Assembly (NCBI GenBank): GCA_029263125.1
Contig: JAJCYD010000014.1
Coordinates: forward strand, 124,001-188,000
DNA: 64,000 nucleotides
Origin: Solirubrobacteraceae bacterium
Lineage (GTDB): Bacteria; Actinomycetota; Thermoleophilia; Solirubrobacterales; Solirubrobacteraceae
Direction: 5' to 3'
Every line of letters begins with the position of its first letter. Positions within the stretch are counted from its first letter, which is position 1. Under the pieces are notes generated by a model. The model saw only the letters and a program-made list of their open reading frames with translations, was not told the DNA's origin and did no database searches. Of this stretch, positions 36,350 to 44,769 are shown piece after piece. A program made the translations under genes and the position numbers.

Positions 36350-37879
36350 GTGGGCGAGCTCGGAGCATTTCTGAAGATCGAGCGCGTCGGCGTTCCCTAC
36401 CGCGATCCCTCCGAGCGCGCGAAGGATTTCGAGGAGTTCACGATCCGCCGGCCCGACGACGAGCTGTCGGCGCAGGGTGCCCGCTGCATGGAGTGCGGCG
36501 TGCCCTTCTGCCATAACGGCTGCCCGCTGGGCAACCTCATCCCCGACTGGAACGACCTCGTCTACCGCAACCGCTGGCACGACGCGATCATCCAGCTGCA
36601 CGCCACCAACAACTTCCCGGAGTTCACCGGCCGCCTGTGCCCGGCGCCGTGCGAGGCGGCGTGCGTGCTGGAGATCAACGAGGGCGACTCGGTCACGATC
36701 AAGCAGATCGAGAACTCGATCATCGACCGCGCGTGGGAGCAGGGCTGGGTCAAGCCACAGCCGCCCTCACACGAGACCGGCCGCCGCGTCGCGGTCGTCG
36801 GCTCGGGCCCGGCCGGGATGGCGGCCGCCCAGCAGCTGCGCCGCGCCGGCCACGCCGTGACGCTGTACGAGCGCGACGAGTCCGCCGGCGGGCTGTGTCG
36901 CTTCGGCGTGCCGGACTTCAAGATCGAGAAGCGCATCGTCCAGCGGCGCGTGGATCAGCTCTCCACCGAGGGCGTCATCGTGCGCTGCGGCGTGGACGTC
37001 GGGGTGGACATCTCCGCCGAGCAGCTGCGCGAGGACTTCGACGCCGTCGTGCTGGCGACCGGGTCGCGCACGCCGCGCGACCTGCCGGTGCCGGGGCGCG
37101 AGCTGGAGGGCGTGCACTTCGCGATGGAGTACCTGGCAGACCGCAACCGCTGGGTCGCGACGCAGACCGGGACGCCGACCGGCGTGCCGCCGCCGCCGGT
37201 GGCGGGCCTCACGGCGGAGGGCAAGCACGTCGTCGTCATCGGCGGCGGCGACACGGGCGCGGACTGCGTCGGCAACTCGCTGCGCCAGGGCGCCGCGTCG
37301 ATCACGCAGCTGGAGCTACTGCCCGAACCGCCGGTCCATCGTCCCGACGACCGCACGCCGTGGCCGCTGTGGCCGCAGAAGTTCCGCCTCAGCTACGCGA
37401 TGGAGGAGGCCAAGGAGGCCGACGTCGGCGAGCAGGACTTCTCGGTCGTCACGACGCACTTCGACGGCGACGCCGACGGCCACGTGCACACGTTGCACTA
37501 TGCGCAGGCTGACGCGAAGCCGCCGTTCAAGCCGGTCGAGGGCACCGAGGGCGAGATTCGAGCGGACCTCGTGCTGCTGGCGATGGGCTTCCTGCATCCC
37601 GAGCAGGACCTGCTCGACGCGCTGGGCGTCGAGAAGGACCCGCGCGGCAACGCCAAGGCGGTGCGCCCCTACACGACCTCCGTCGACGGCGTCTTCGCCG
37701 CCGGCGACGCGCGCCGCGGTCAGTCGCTGATCGTGTGGGCGATCAACGAGGGCCGCCAGTGCGCGCGGATGGTCGATCGCTACCTCGGCGAGCTGAATGC
37801 CGACATGCCGGCTGACGGCGATGCCGACGCGGGACCAGCCGGCCCGCCACAGCACGTCGGTCCCGGCGTTCCGGCGTAG
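36350..37879 (+). CDS. gltD: glutamate synthase small subunit
   Basis: 509 residues. FAD- and NADPH-binding subunit that feeds electrons to GltB. The N-terminal ferredoxin-like cysteines are CMECGVPFCHNGCPLGN and CPAPCEAAC; the FAD loop is VVGSGPAGMAAAQQLRRAG and the NADP loop VVIGGGDTGADC; the C terminus has VFAAGDARRGQSLIVWAINEGR. The GTG start 3 bases after the gltB stop means coupled translation. The last 25 residues are Pro/Gly-rich and not part of the domain. Confidence 0.96.
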   Translation: MGELGAFLKIERVGVPYRDPSERAKDFEEFTIRRPDDELSAQGARCMECGVPFCHNGCPLGNLIPDWNDLVYRNRWHDAIIQLHATNNFPEFTGRLCPAPCEAACVLEINEGDSVTIKQIENSIIDRAWEQGWVKPQPPSHETGRRVAVVGSGPAGMAAAQQLRRAGHAVTLYERDESAGGLCRFGVPDFKIEKRIVQRRVDQLSTEGVIVRCGVDVGVDISAEQLREDFDAVVLATGSRTPRDLPVPGRELEGVHFAMEYLADRNRWVATQTGTPTGVPPPPVAGLTAEGKHVVVIGGGDTGADCVGNSLRQGAASITQLELLPEPPVHRPDDRTPWPLWPQKFRLSYAMEEAKEADVGEQDFSVVTTHFDGDADGHVHTLHYAQADAKPPFKPVEGTEGEIRADLVLLAMGFLHPEQDLLDALGVEKDPRGNAKAVRPYTTSVDGVFAAGDARRGQSLIVWAINEGRQCARMVDRYLGELNADMPADGDADAGPAGPPQHVGPGVPA

Positions 37880-38335
37880 CCGATCGGCCTGCGGGTTTCC
37901 TGAGACTCAGGAGTCCGCGTTCGGTAGCCCCGTGCTCCCACTCGACGGCGCGAGCGAGTGCTTCGTCGGCCGTCAGCTTCCGGACGGTCGCGATACCATC
38001 GGCTGTCCTGCAACCGCCCCGAACGTGGTTGGGAAGTGCGCGTCGCGGGCGCCCTGATCGCCGGGGTGGGCGGGTTCTGCCTGCCTGTCATGCGGATCGC
38101 GTCAACCTGCGGTCGCGCCAGGTGACCGTGGGCGGTTTGCGCACGTCGGGCATGCCAAACCCGCCCAGCGCGGCCCGGTGAGCGTCGGCATCCGGGCCGC
38201 GCCTCATGGCAGGCCCCCCCACTGACCTCCGGAGCCGGTGCAGAGCGTCCCATCGCGACAGGATTTCGCCGGTGTCCCTCGCGGCGACGTGCCGTCGCGG
38301 CGTAGGCCGCCGGTGCCGGGGGTACAGTTCGAAAC
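37880..38335 (+). other. intergenic region after gltD
   Basis: About 456 bases without a convincing gene on either strand. It contains a perfect inverted repeat, TCCTGAGACTCAGGA (37898-37912), 18 bases after the gltD stop. This could be a weak terminator hairpin (6-bp stem, 3-base loop), but it has no U tract. The promoter of the next gene is at its right end. Nothing else is recognised. Confidence 0.5.
38323..38328 (+). promoter_or_regulatory. -10 element (TACAGT), leaderless type
   Basis: TACAGT ends 7 bases before the ATG at 38336, with no ribosome site between. Confidence 0.55.
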
Positions 38336-38617
38336 ATGGGCTTCCTCGGCTATCTCATCGCGCTGCTGATCGTTGGCCTCATCGTCGGTGCCTTAGCGCG
38401 GCTCGCGCTGCCGGGCAGAGATCCGATGTCGATCCCGCAGACGATCGCCGTTGGCATCGGCGGCTCGTTTCTCGCCGGGATCGCGGCGGAACTGCTCGTC
38501 GGCCGGCCTGCCGGCTTCCTGCTGTGCCTCATCTTCTCGGCCGGGATCGTGTACGTCATCCGCCGCTCACGGGGCGGCGGGCTGACGGACCCTGGCATGC
38601 CTCCGCTGGATCGCTGA
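38336..38617 (+). CDS. GlsB/YeaQ/YmgE family stress-response membrane protein
   Basis: 93 residues with three hydrophobic helices and the family pattern (LIVGLIVGALARLALPGRDP; GIGGSFLAGIAAELL; FLLCLIFSAGIVYVI). Also called transglycosylase-associated protein; commonly induced by general stress, function unproven. Only one base separates its stop from the GTG of the Spo0M-like gene, so the two are cotranscribed. Confidence 0.9.
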   Translation: MGFLGYLIALLIVGLIVGALARLALPGRDPMSIPQTIAVGIGGSFLAGIAAELLVGRPAGFLLCLIFSAGIVYVIRRSRGGGLTDPGMPPLDR

Positions 38618-38618
38618 A

Positions 38619-39503
38619 GTGGTCTGCGACACGGGCGACAACTCGATCTTGGTGACGCTGAGCGCTCACGAGTTTCTGCCCGGTGACTCGATCGACGTAA
38701 GCGTCGATATCGGCGGCGGTCCCAGTGACGAGAAGCTCCAGGCCGTTCGCGTCGAGCTTGGCTACGTCAACACGTACCGGCACCTACACCGAAGGGCGAA
38801 TGGACGCGGCTCCCACGAACGCGAGACCAGCGATACGGTCACCGTCGACACCAGGGAGCTGCCCGTCGAGCAGTCGGGCATCGGGATCGGCTCCAGGAGG
38901 TTCGAGGCCACCGTCACGCTGCCGCCCAGCGCCCCTCCCAGCCTGCTGGGGTACGTGCGGTGGCACGTGAAGGCGGTGCTGGACCGCCGCCGTGCGCTTG
39001 ACCGCGACGAGGCGGTGCCGATATCGGTGCTGGCCCCCGCCGGGGCCAATGCCGCCTGGGTGCAGGCTGAGCAGGTCAGCGAGGGCGACTGTGAGATGTC
39101 TCTTGCGATACCTGCCCACGTCGTTTGCGTCGGAGAGACGCTTTCCGGTGTGCTGCACCTCGATCCGAAGACGTCCTTCGACGTGCGAGCGATCCGCGTC
39201 GAGCTGGAGTGCCTGATCGAGCACCACGACAACATCGAGAAGACGCTCAGCGAGGAGGAGATCTCCGTGGCCGGCGCAACCGAGCTTAAGCCCGGCAGCC
39301 CGTTGGCGCTCCCGTTCGAGATCGCTCCGCCGGCGGATGGCGCACCCACATTGCGCGCCGCGCACAACAAGGTTCGCTGGCACCTCAAGGGAGTCTGTGA
39401 TCGCAAGCTGCACCGAGACGCGTCCGTGACGGCAGAGCTCGACGTCTACAACGCTCCGGCGGAGCGCGCACGCCGAACCGATCCAGCTCCCCCGCAGCCC
39501 TGA
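38619..39503 (+). CDS. arrestin-like / Spo0M-family protein
   Basis: 294 residues built of two beta-sandwich halves, as in sporulation-control protein Spo0M and arrestins. The half-domain pattern LSAHEFLPGDSIDVSVDIGG recurs as IPAHVVCVGETLSGVLHLDP, and each half ends in a VRWHVKAV / VRWHLKGV strand. Its exact role here is unknown; family members scaffold envelope or cytoskeletal partners. The start is a GTG coupled to the upstream membrane-protein gene. Confidence 0.75.
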   Translation: MVCDTGDNSILVTLSAHEFLPGDSIDVSVDIGGGPSDEKLQAVRVELGYVNTYRHLHRRANGRGSHERETSDTVTVDTRELPVEQSGIGIGSRRFEATVTLPPSAPPSLLGYVRWHVKAVLDRRRALDRDEAVPISVLAPAGANAAWVQAEQVSEGDCEMSLAIPAHVVCVGETLSGVLHLDPKTSFDVRAIRVELECLIEHHDNIEKTLSEEEISVAGATELKPGSPLALPFEIAPPADGAPTLRAAHNKVRWHLKGVCDRKLHRDASVTAELDVYNAPAERARRTDPAPPQP

Positions 39504-39550
39504 GACGAGGACGTGACCGCCCGCGCATGACACAGCGGCGCGCGATCTAG

Positions 39551-40008
39551 ATGAAGCTGGGGGAATCGTCTTCGCGGACGCAGCTGGCTGCCGCTGTCGC
39601 GATGCGCGAAGGGCTAGCGGGTGGCGCGGAGTTCCTGCTGGTGCGCACCAGCGATCGCGAACGATGGGCCTTTCCCAAGGGCCATCGCGACCGGGGGGAG
39701 ACGCTGGCGCTCACCACCGCTCGCGAGGCGTTGAGGAAGCCGGAGTCCGCGGCCGCGTCGAGCCCCAGCCGTTCGCTCACTATCGCTACGCCAGCGCCAA
39801 GGGCCGTGACGACCTGGTCGCCGCCTTTCGCCTTTCGGTCGAGCGCAAGGGCCTGGCGGCAGAGGCGCATCGCGATCCGGCGTGGTTGGGCTTCGAGGCC
39901 GCGCGCAGCCGTCTGGCCGCCGGTCGCGACAGCGGGGTCGGCGAGCAGATGGAGCGCGTGCTGCTGGCCGCGCAGGGGAGCACGAGCGTTGGCTTTGGCG
40001 TACCGTGA
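39551..40008 (+). pseudogene. Nudix hydrolase disrupted by a one-base frameshift
   Basis: The first frame (from ATG 39551) encodes a Nudix N terminus, FLLVRTSDRERWAFPKGH, and the first half of the Nudix box. The second half (VEEAGV) and the rest of the domain are in another frame, ending at 40008. Restoring one base near 39729 gives a perfect Nudix box, GHRDRGETLALTTARE then A-V-E-E-A-G-V, and a protein of about 153 residues. Both halves keep normal codon use, so the lesion is recent or a sequencing error. As written, the Nudix box is broken and the gene cannot make an active enzyme. Confidence 0.85.
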
Positions 40009-40047
40009 CGGGTGCGTCACGTTTGGCGCCGATCGCCACGTTCACCC

Positions 40048-41412
40048 ATGCCCGCCCTGCCCACAGTCGCGATCATCGGAGCCGGCTCGTCGGGGATCGC
40101 GGCCGCCAAGGCGCTGCATGAGCGCGGCATCGAAGTCGACTGCTTCGAGGCATCCGACCGCGTCGGCGGCAACTGGGTCTTTGACAACGCAAACGGCATG
40201 TCGGCCGCCTACCGCGACCTGCACATCAACACCTCCCGCGACCGCATGCAGTACTCGGATTTCCCGATGGGACGTGAGCTGCCGGACTTCCCCCACCACA
40301 CGCAGATCGCGGCGTACTTCGATGCCTACGTCGATCACTTCGGCTTCCGCGACCGGATCCGCTTCGAGACGGTGGTCAGGCGCGCCGAGCTGCGCGACAA
40401 CGCCCTCTGGGAGCTGACCGACCAGCACGACGTCACGCGCGCCTACGACATGCTGCTCGTCGCCAACGGCCATCACTGGGACCCGCGCTGGCCGGAGCCG
40501 GCCTTCCCCGGCTCGGACACCTTCGCGGGCACGCAGATCCACGCTCACGACTATCGCGACAACTCGTTCCTGGAGGGCAGGGACGTGGTCGTGCTGGGGA
40601 TGGGCAACAGCGCGATGGACATCGCCGTCGAGTCCAGTCAGGTCGCTCGCACGACACATCTCGCCGCCCGCCGCGGCGCCTGGATCATCCCCAAGTACCT
40701 CTTCGGCCGACCGACCGACCAGATCGTCACGAGCCACCGCACGCCGGTCTGGCTGGCGTCCTTCGTCTTCGAACGCGTCCTGCGCCTGCACACCGGCGCG
40801 CCCGAGCGCTTCGGCCTGCCCAAGCCCGACCATGCGCTGAGCGCGACGCATCCGACGATCTCCGGGCGCATTCTCGACCGCATCGCCCACGGCGCGATCT
40901 CGCCGCGAGCGAACATCGCGCGCCTCGGTCCCGACTGGGTGCAGTTCGCCGACGGCACGCGCACGCATGCCGACGTCGTCATCTACTGCACCGGCTACCG
41001 CATCAGCTTCCCCTTCTTCGACGAGCGCTTCTTCAGCGCGCCCGACAATCGCGTCGAGCTGTTTGAGCGCATCTTCGATCCACGACATCCCAACCTCGCG
41101 TTCATCGCGCTGCTGCAACCGCTGGGGGCGACGATGCCGCTCGCCGAGGCGCAGGGCCGGCTGCTGGCCGACTACCTGCGCGGGGAGTACGTGCTTCCCA
41201 CGCCCGAGCAGATGCGCGCCGCCATCCGTCGCGACGGCGTGGCGACGCGCAAGCGCTACGTCGCCTCGCCTCGCCACACGATCCAGGTCGATTTCGACCG
41301 CTACCGCCACGGGCTCCAACGCGAGCGCCGGCGTGGCGCCCAGCGCGCTCGCGACGCCGGGTTCGTGCTGCCCGTCACGGCTCGTGCGAGCGATGCGACG
41401 GTCGCCGCATGA
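40048..41412 (+). CDS. flavin-containing monooxygenase
   Basis: 454 residues. FAD loop AIIGAGSSGIAAAKAL at the N terminus, the FMO/BVMO fingerprint FAGTQIHAHDYRD near residue 165, and NADP loop VLGMGNSAMDIAV. It oxygenates a nucleophilic heteroatom or carbonyl in an unknown substrate. ATG 40048 is used because it begins the FAD strand. Its stop overlaps the TetR regulator start by 4 bases, implying autoregulation of the pair. Confidence 0.92.
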   Translation: MPALPTVAIIGAGSSGIAAAKALHERGIEVDCFEASDRVGGNWVFDNANGMSAAYRDLHINTSRDRMQYSDFPMGRELPDFPHHTQIAAYFDAYVDHFGFRDRIRFETVVRRAELRDNALWELTDQHDVTRAYDMLLVANGHHWDPRWPEPAFPGSDTFAGTQIHAHDYRDNSFLEGRDVVVLGMGNSAMDIAVESSQVARTTHLAARRGAWIIPKYLFGRPTDQIVTSHRTPVWLASFVFERVLRLHTGAPERFGLPKPDHALSATHPTISGRILDRIAHGAISPRANIARLGPDWVQFADGTRTHADVVIYCTGYRISFPFFDERFFSAPDNRVELFERIFDPRHPNLAFIALLQPLGATMPLAEAQGRLLADYLRGEYVLPTPEQMRAAIRRDGVATRKRYVASPRHTIQVDFDRYRHGLQRERRRGAQRARDAGFVLPVTARASDATVAA

Positions 41413-42026
41413 GCATCGCGGCCGATCCCGGCACCGGGCGGCGCGCCGCCGCGAAGGCCGCCAACCGCGCGGCCATCATCACAGCGGCGCGCGCCGTCTT
41501 CGCCGAGAGGGGCTACGGGGGCGCGAGCGTGCGCGACGTCGTGCGCCGCACCGACCTGGCCAGTGGCACGTTCTACAACTACTTCCCCGACAAGGAGTCG
41601 CTGTTTCGCGCGGTGCTGCAGGAGAGCGCGGTCGAGGTTCGCGCACGGGTGCAGGCGGCGCGCCGACAGGCGACGTCGCTGCAGGAGTTCGTCGCGGCGG
41701 GCTACCGTGAGTACTTCGGCTTCCTCGCGTCCGATCCGCAGGCCTTCGAGCTCATGCGCCGCAACAGCGGCACGATCCGCGCGATGTTCGACGAGCCGAT
41801 CTTCGGCGCGGGCGTCGAGGAGCTCGAAGCCGACCTGCGCGCCGCGATCGATGCCGGCATCGTGCCCGCGATCGACGCGGAGTACATGGCGGCGGCGATG
41901 GTCGGCGCGGCGCTCGAGGTGGGCGTGGCGATGGTCAAGCGCGACCCGCCCGACGTCGAGGGCGCGACGCGCCTGGCGGCCGGTCTCATGCTCGGCGGGA
42001 TCGAGCGCCTGGGGCGTCCCGACTGA
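41409..42026 (+). CDS. TetR-family transcriptional regulator
   Basis: 205 residues. An N-terminal helix-turn-helix (IITAARAVFAERGYGGASVRDV, then LASGTFYNYFPDKESLF) is followed by an all-helical ligand-binding domain. It is coupled to the monooxygenase gene by an ATGA overlap and so is the likely regulator of that gene; the ligand is unknown and no operator palindrome is obvious upstream of the monooxygenase. Confidence 0.92.
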   Translation: MSIAADPGTGRRAAAKAANRAAIITAARAVFAERGYGGASVRDVVRRTDLASGTFYNYFPDKESLFRAVLQESAVEVRARVQAARRQATSLQEFVAAGYREYFGFLASDPQAFELMRRNSGTIRAMFDEPIFGAGVEELEADLRAAIDAGIVPAIDAEYMAAAMVGAALEVGVAMVKRDPPDVEGATRLAAGLMLGGIERLGRPD

Positions 42027-42039
42027 TCCGATGTCCTCC

Positions 42040-42045
42040 TAGACT
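42040..42045 (+). promoter_or_regulatory. -10 element (TAGACT), leaderless type
   Basis: TAGACT ends 8 bases before the GTG at 42054. Confidence 0.55.
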
Positions 42046-42053
42046 GCGCCGTC

Positions 42054-43001
42054 GTGTCTCCGAGCTTCTGCCGCCACAATCGCTTCGTCGAGAACTGCCC
42101 GATCTGCCGGCAGCCCGCTCCCTCGCCAACCGCCCGCCGTCCTGCGGGCTCGCCGCGCGCGCCACGGTCCTCCTCGCCGTCCTCACGCGGTTCTCGCGGC
42201 GCGATGCGCGTGCGCAAGCTGACGCAGTCCGCCGACGACGGATACCGCAACGAGCTGGTCGCCGGCCTGAAGGCCTCGCAGGACGCGCGTCGCCTTGCCG
42301 CCGAGCTCGCGTTCGCGACGGCGCGGCTTGCCGAGCTGGCCGCCGATCCGCCCGGGATCTACGCGCAGATCGCCTCCGAGCCCGATCCCGAGGAGGCGCT
42401 GTGGCTGGCGTTTGTGACGACCTACGTGTCGCCGAGCGCCGGCGATGACCCCTTCGCGGCGATCGCCGCCGCACGCGTGCCGTGGGCCTCGGGAGAGCTG
42501 CCCGACCTCGACGTCGCGATGGGGATCCGCACATCGCACGACCAGTCCGACGGCGTCCGCACGGTGCTCGCCTATCGCGCATGGGCGCAGCGCGCCGGCG
42601 GCCAGCAGGCCGCGTTCGCCGGCGAGGACGCCTGGACGCCGCAGCGGCGCTTTGATCGGCTCTTCGAACGTCTCGCGGTCGGACGCTTCGGGCGACCCGG
42701 GCGCTACGAGCTGCTCGCGGTGCTCGGTCGGTTGGGCGTCGTCGACGTGCGACCGTCCTCGCTGCAGTTCGCCGACGACGCCACGACGGTCGCGGCCAAG
42801 CGGGTCTTCGGCATCGGCGACAGGATGCTGCTGGAACGACGGGCGCGCGATCTCGCCGATGCCGCCGACGTGCCGGTCGACGCGCTGGATCTCGCCCTGT
42901 TCAACTGGGCGGCGCCGGAGCTCGGCCGCACGACGATGGGCTCGCGCGCCGCGGCGGCGGAGGACGACGTCGCGGCGATCGAGGGCGTTCTGAGCGTCTG
43001 A
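42054..43001 (+). CDS. unknown protein with N-terminal C-x-H-x6-C-x2-C motif
   Basis: 315 residues. The N terminus (CRHNRFVENCPIC) is a compact zinc-binding pattern, followed by a 30-residue Ser/Pro/Arg-rich linker and a mostly helical domain from about residue 55. The last part (VFGIGDRMLLERRARDLADAADVPVDALDLALFNWA) has a G-I-G turn between helices, reminiscent of helix-hairpin-helix DNA glycosylase-like folds. That is only a guess. I do not recognise the family. Confidence 0.65.
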   Translation: MSPSFCRHNRFVENCPICRQPAPSPTARRPAGSPRAPRSSSPSSRGSRGAMRVRKLTQSADDGYRNELVAGLKASQDARRLAAELAFATARLAELAADPPGIYAQIASEPDPEEALWLAFVTTYVSPSAGDDPFAAIAAARVPWASGELPDLDVAMGIRTSHDQSDGVRTVLAYRAWAQRAGGQQAAFAGEDAWTPQRRFDRLFERLAVGRFGRPGRYELLAVLGRLGVVDVRPSSLQFADDATTVAAKRVFGIGDRMLLERRARDLADAADVPVDALDLALFNWAAPELGRTTMGSRAAAAEDDVAAIEGVLSV

Positions 43002-43076
43002 GCCCGTCGGACGCGTGTCGAGCGCGGGGCCGCGGCGCTCAACCTGCTCGGCGAGTCTGCCGATGTCACGAACTCA
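43002..43076 (+). other. in-frame sequence ahead of the FlgM-like ORF, no start codon
   Basis: The frame of the FlgM-like ORF stays open from the preceding gene's TGA to ATG 43077 and reads like protein (AAALNLLGESADVTNS), but it has no ATG, GTG or TTG. Either the domain has lost its 5' end or an unusual start is used. Confidence 0.3.
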
Positions 43077-43349
43077 ATGGAACCGCGTCTAGCCAGCATC
43101 AAGCGGCTCGTCTCGGACTCGACCTATCCGATCGACGAGGCTGTGATCGCCGAGGCGATCGTCGTGCGCTTGACCGCACGGTGGATGATCCCCGACCTGA
43201 GCTTTCGCCACCACCCCCCACCGCCGGAGGTGCGCTCCTTTCGCCCCCATCGCGGAGCACGGTCCTTTCGGCTGGAGCGTGCTCAGCGTCGGGGGGCGTC
43301 CGGCGGCGTGACCGCGGGGCCGAGTAGCGCTGGAGCGACGCTGCGCTGA
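43077..43349 (+). CDS. small ORF with FlgM-like segment
   Basis: 90 residues. The segment RLASIKRLVSDSTYPIDEAVIAEAI (in order R, I-K, Y-x-I-D, I-A) follows the sigma-28-binding C-terminal half of FlgM anti-sigma factors. The rest (VRSFRPHRGARSFRLER) is basic and may not be real protein. It lies directly upstream of a sigma-factor gene. It may be a fragment or a short anti-sigma protein. Evidence is limited to motif spacing. Confidence 0.35.
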   Translation: MEPRLASIKRLVSDSTYPIDEAVIAEAIVVRLTARWMIPDLSFRHHPPPPEVRSFRPHRGARSFRLERAQRRGASGGVTAGPSSAGATLR

Positions 43350-43476
43350 TCGCGTCCCCCGCGGAATCGTTCGCTCTTTGCGGGATTCGGGCTGGTAATG
43401 GGGGGCGAGGTTGCGCATAGGGTGCCCTACAGGGTGAAACGGCCGGCGGGCCGCGAACCGGGGGGCGGGCGACACG
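43350..43476 (+). other. non-coding gap before the sigma-fusion gene
   Basis: No gene is seen. There is no TANNNT element close to the GTG at 43477. The sequence GCCCTACAGGGTG contains a short dyad (CCCT/AGGG) that might mark a promoter or operator, but this is weak. Confidence 0.3.
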
Positions 43477-44769
43477 GTGGACGATCGCAGGGGCGGCGAG
43501 CAGCGCAGTGACGCGGCGGAGGACCTGATCCTGCGTACGATCGGTGCGCATGCGGACTCGCTGCTGCGGACGGCGCGGCGGCATTCGCTGTGTGCCGACG
43601 ATGCCCAGGACGCCTATCAGCGGGCGGTCGAGATCTTCATGGGGCATGCCCACCGGCTGGACGATGCTCGCGCGCCGGGCTGGTTGCACGTCGTCGTCAA
43701 GCGTGAGGCGCAGGCGATTCGCCGTGGGCGCCAGAAGTCCGTGTCCTCGTCGGACGTCGACCTGGACGGCCATGTGGCGCGCGGGCTGCAGTCGCCGGAG
43801 GAGCGGCTGCTGAGCTTTGACGTGATGAGCCGTTCGGCGGAGGCGCTCAAGCGCCTGAAGCCGCAGGAGCTGCGCGCGCTGTGGCTGCGAGCTGAGGGGC
43901 ACAGCTACAGCGAGATCGGGGCGATCACGGGCTGGAGCTACACGAAGGTCAATCGCTGCCTGACAGAGGGGCGGCGGGGCTTCATCCAGCGCTACAAGGG
44001 CATCGAGTCTGGTGCCGAATGCGATCGCTGGCAGCCGCTGCTGTCGGCGATCGTCGACGGTGAGGCCACCTCCGAGCAGCTGCACGACCTGCGCCCGCAC
44101 CTGCGCAACTGCCCCGCGTGCCGGGCGACGCTCAAGGCGCTGCGCGACAGCTCCACGCCGCTCGCGGCGCTGCTGCCCGCTGGGCTGCTCGCGCAGGACG
44201 CCGCGTCATCCGAGCAGCTGCCGCATCTGCTGCTGCGCCTGTATGAAAGTGTCGCCGGTGGTCTGCACGAGCGCGCGGTGCACTCGTTCACCAAGACCCA
44301 GGCGCTCGTCGAGGCATCGGCCGCGGGCAAGGTGGCCGCGGTCGCCGCATCGGCCGCGGCGGTGGCCGGCGGGGGCTACGCATCGGTCGAGCGGGCGATC
44401 GAGCGACCTGCCACAGCACAGCCGGCACGTTCGGCCGCCACGAACACCGCCACCGCCGGTCCGCAGCCGGCGCGCACGACGCCCGCCGCCGCGACGACCA
44501 CGCGAGGTGCTCCCACGACGACCGCCACGGCGCCCAGCCGCAACGTGTTTGCCCCCAAGCAGGCGTCGCGCAGCTCCGAGCCGGCGCCGGAGTTTCGCAG
44601 CCGCAGCACCTCCACACCCCCTGTCCGAGCTCAGTTCGCATCGGCCGCGTCCTCGGCGTCTACGTCCTCACCGCGGAAGGCGCCCGTGGCCGCGTCGTCG
44701 CGGCCCAAGCCGGCACCCGAGTTCCACGGTGCGACGGGCGTCGCGGCGCCCGAGTTCGGCGGTCCGTAG
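43477..44769 (+). CDS. ECF-type sigma factor fused to anti-sigma-like zinc finger and long tail
   Basis: 430 residues. Sigma region 2 spans about 15-85 and region 4 about 118-170 (ELRALWLRAEGHSYSEIGAITG helix-turn-helix). A zinc-finger anti-sigma motif of the H-x3-C-x2-C type follows (H208, C212, C215 in HLRNCPAC). Then come helices, an Ala-rich hydrophobic stretch near residues 284-306 that may cross the membrane, and a 120-residue Thr/Ala/Pro/Ser-rich tail with two PAPEF motifs ending PEFGGP. ECF families with fused zinc finger and membrane extension are known; this looks like one. It starts at GTG. Confidence 0.82.
   Translation: MDDRRGGEQRSDAAEDLILRTIGAHADSLLRTARRHSLCADDAQDAYQRAVEIFMGHAHRLDDARAPGWLHVVVKREAQAIRRGRQKSVSSSDVDLDGHVARGLQSPEERLLSFDVMSRSAEALKRLKPQELRALWLRAEGHSYSEIGAITGWSYTKVNRCLTEGRRGFIQRYKGIESGAECDRWQPLLSAIVDGEATSEQLHDLRPHLRNCPACRATLKALRDSSTPLAALLPAGLLAQDAASSEQLPHLLLRLYESVAGGLHERAVHSFTKTQALVEASAAGKVAAVAASAAAVAGGGYASVERAIERPATAQPARSAATNTATAGPQPARTTPAAATTTRGAPTTTATAPSRNVFAPKQASRSSEPAPEFRSRSTSTPPVRAQFASAASSASTSSPRKAPVAASSRPKPAPEFHGATGVAAPEFGGP

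Noticed and set aside
31757-36601. A very long open frame antisense to gltB/gltD.
   Set aside because: It mirrors the codon bias of gltBD in GC-rich DNA, has no recognisable domain and consists of low-complexity His/Arg/Asp/Val-rich sequence.
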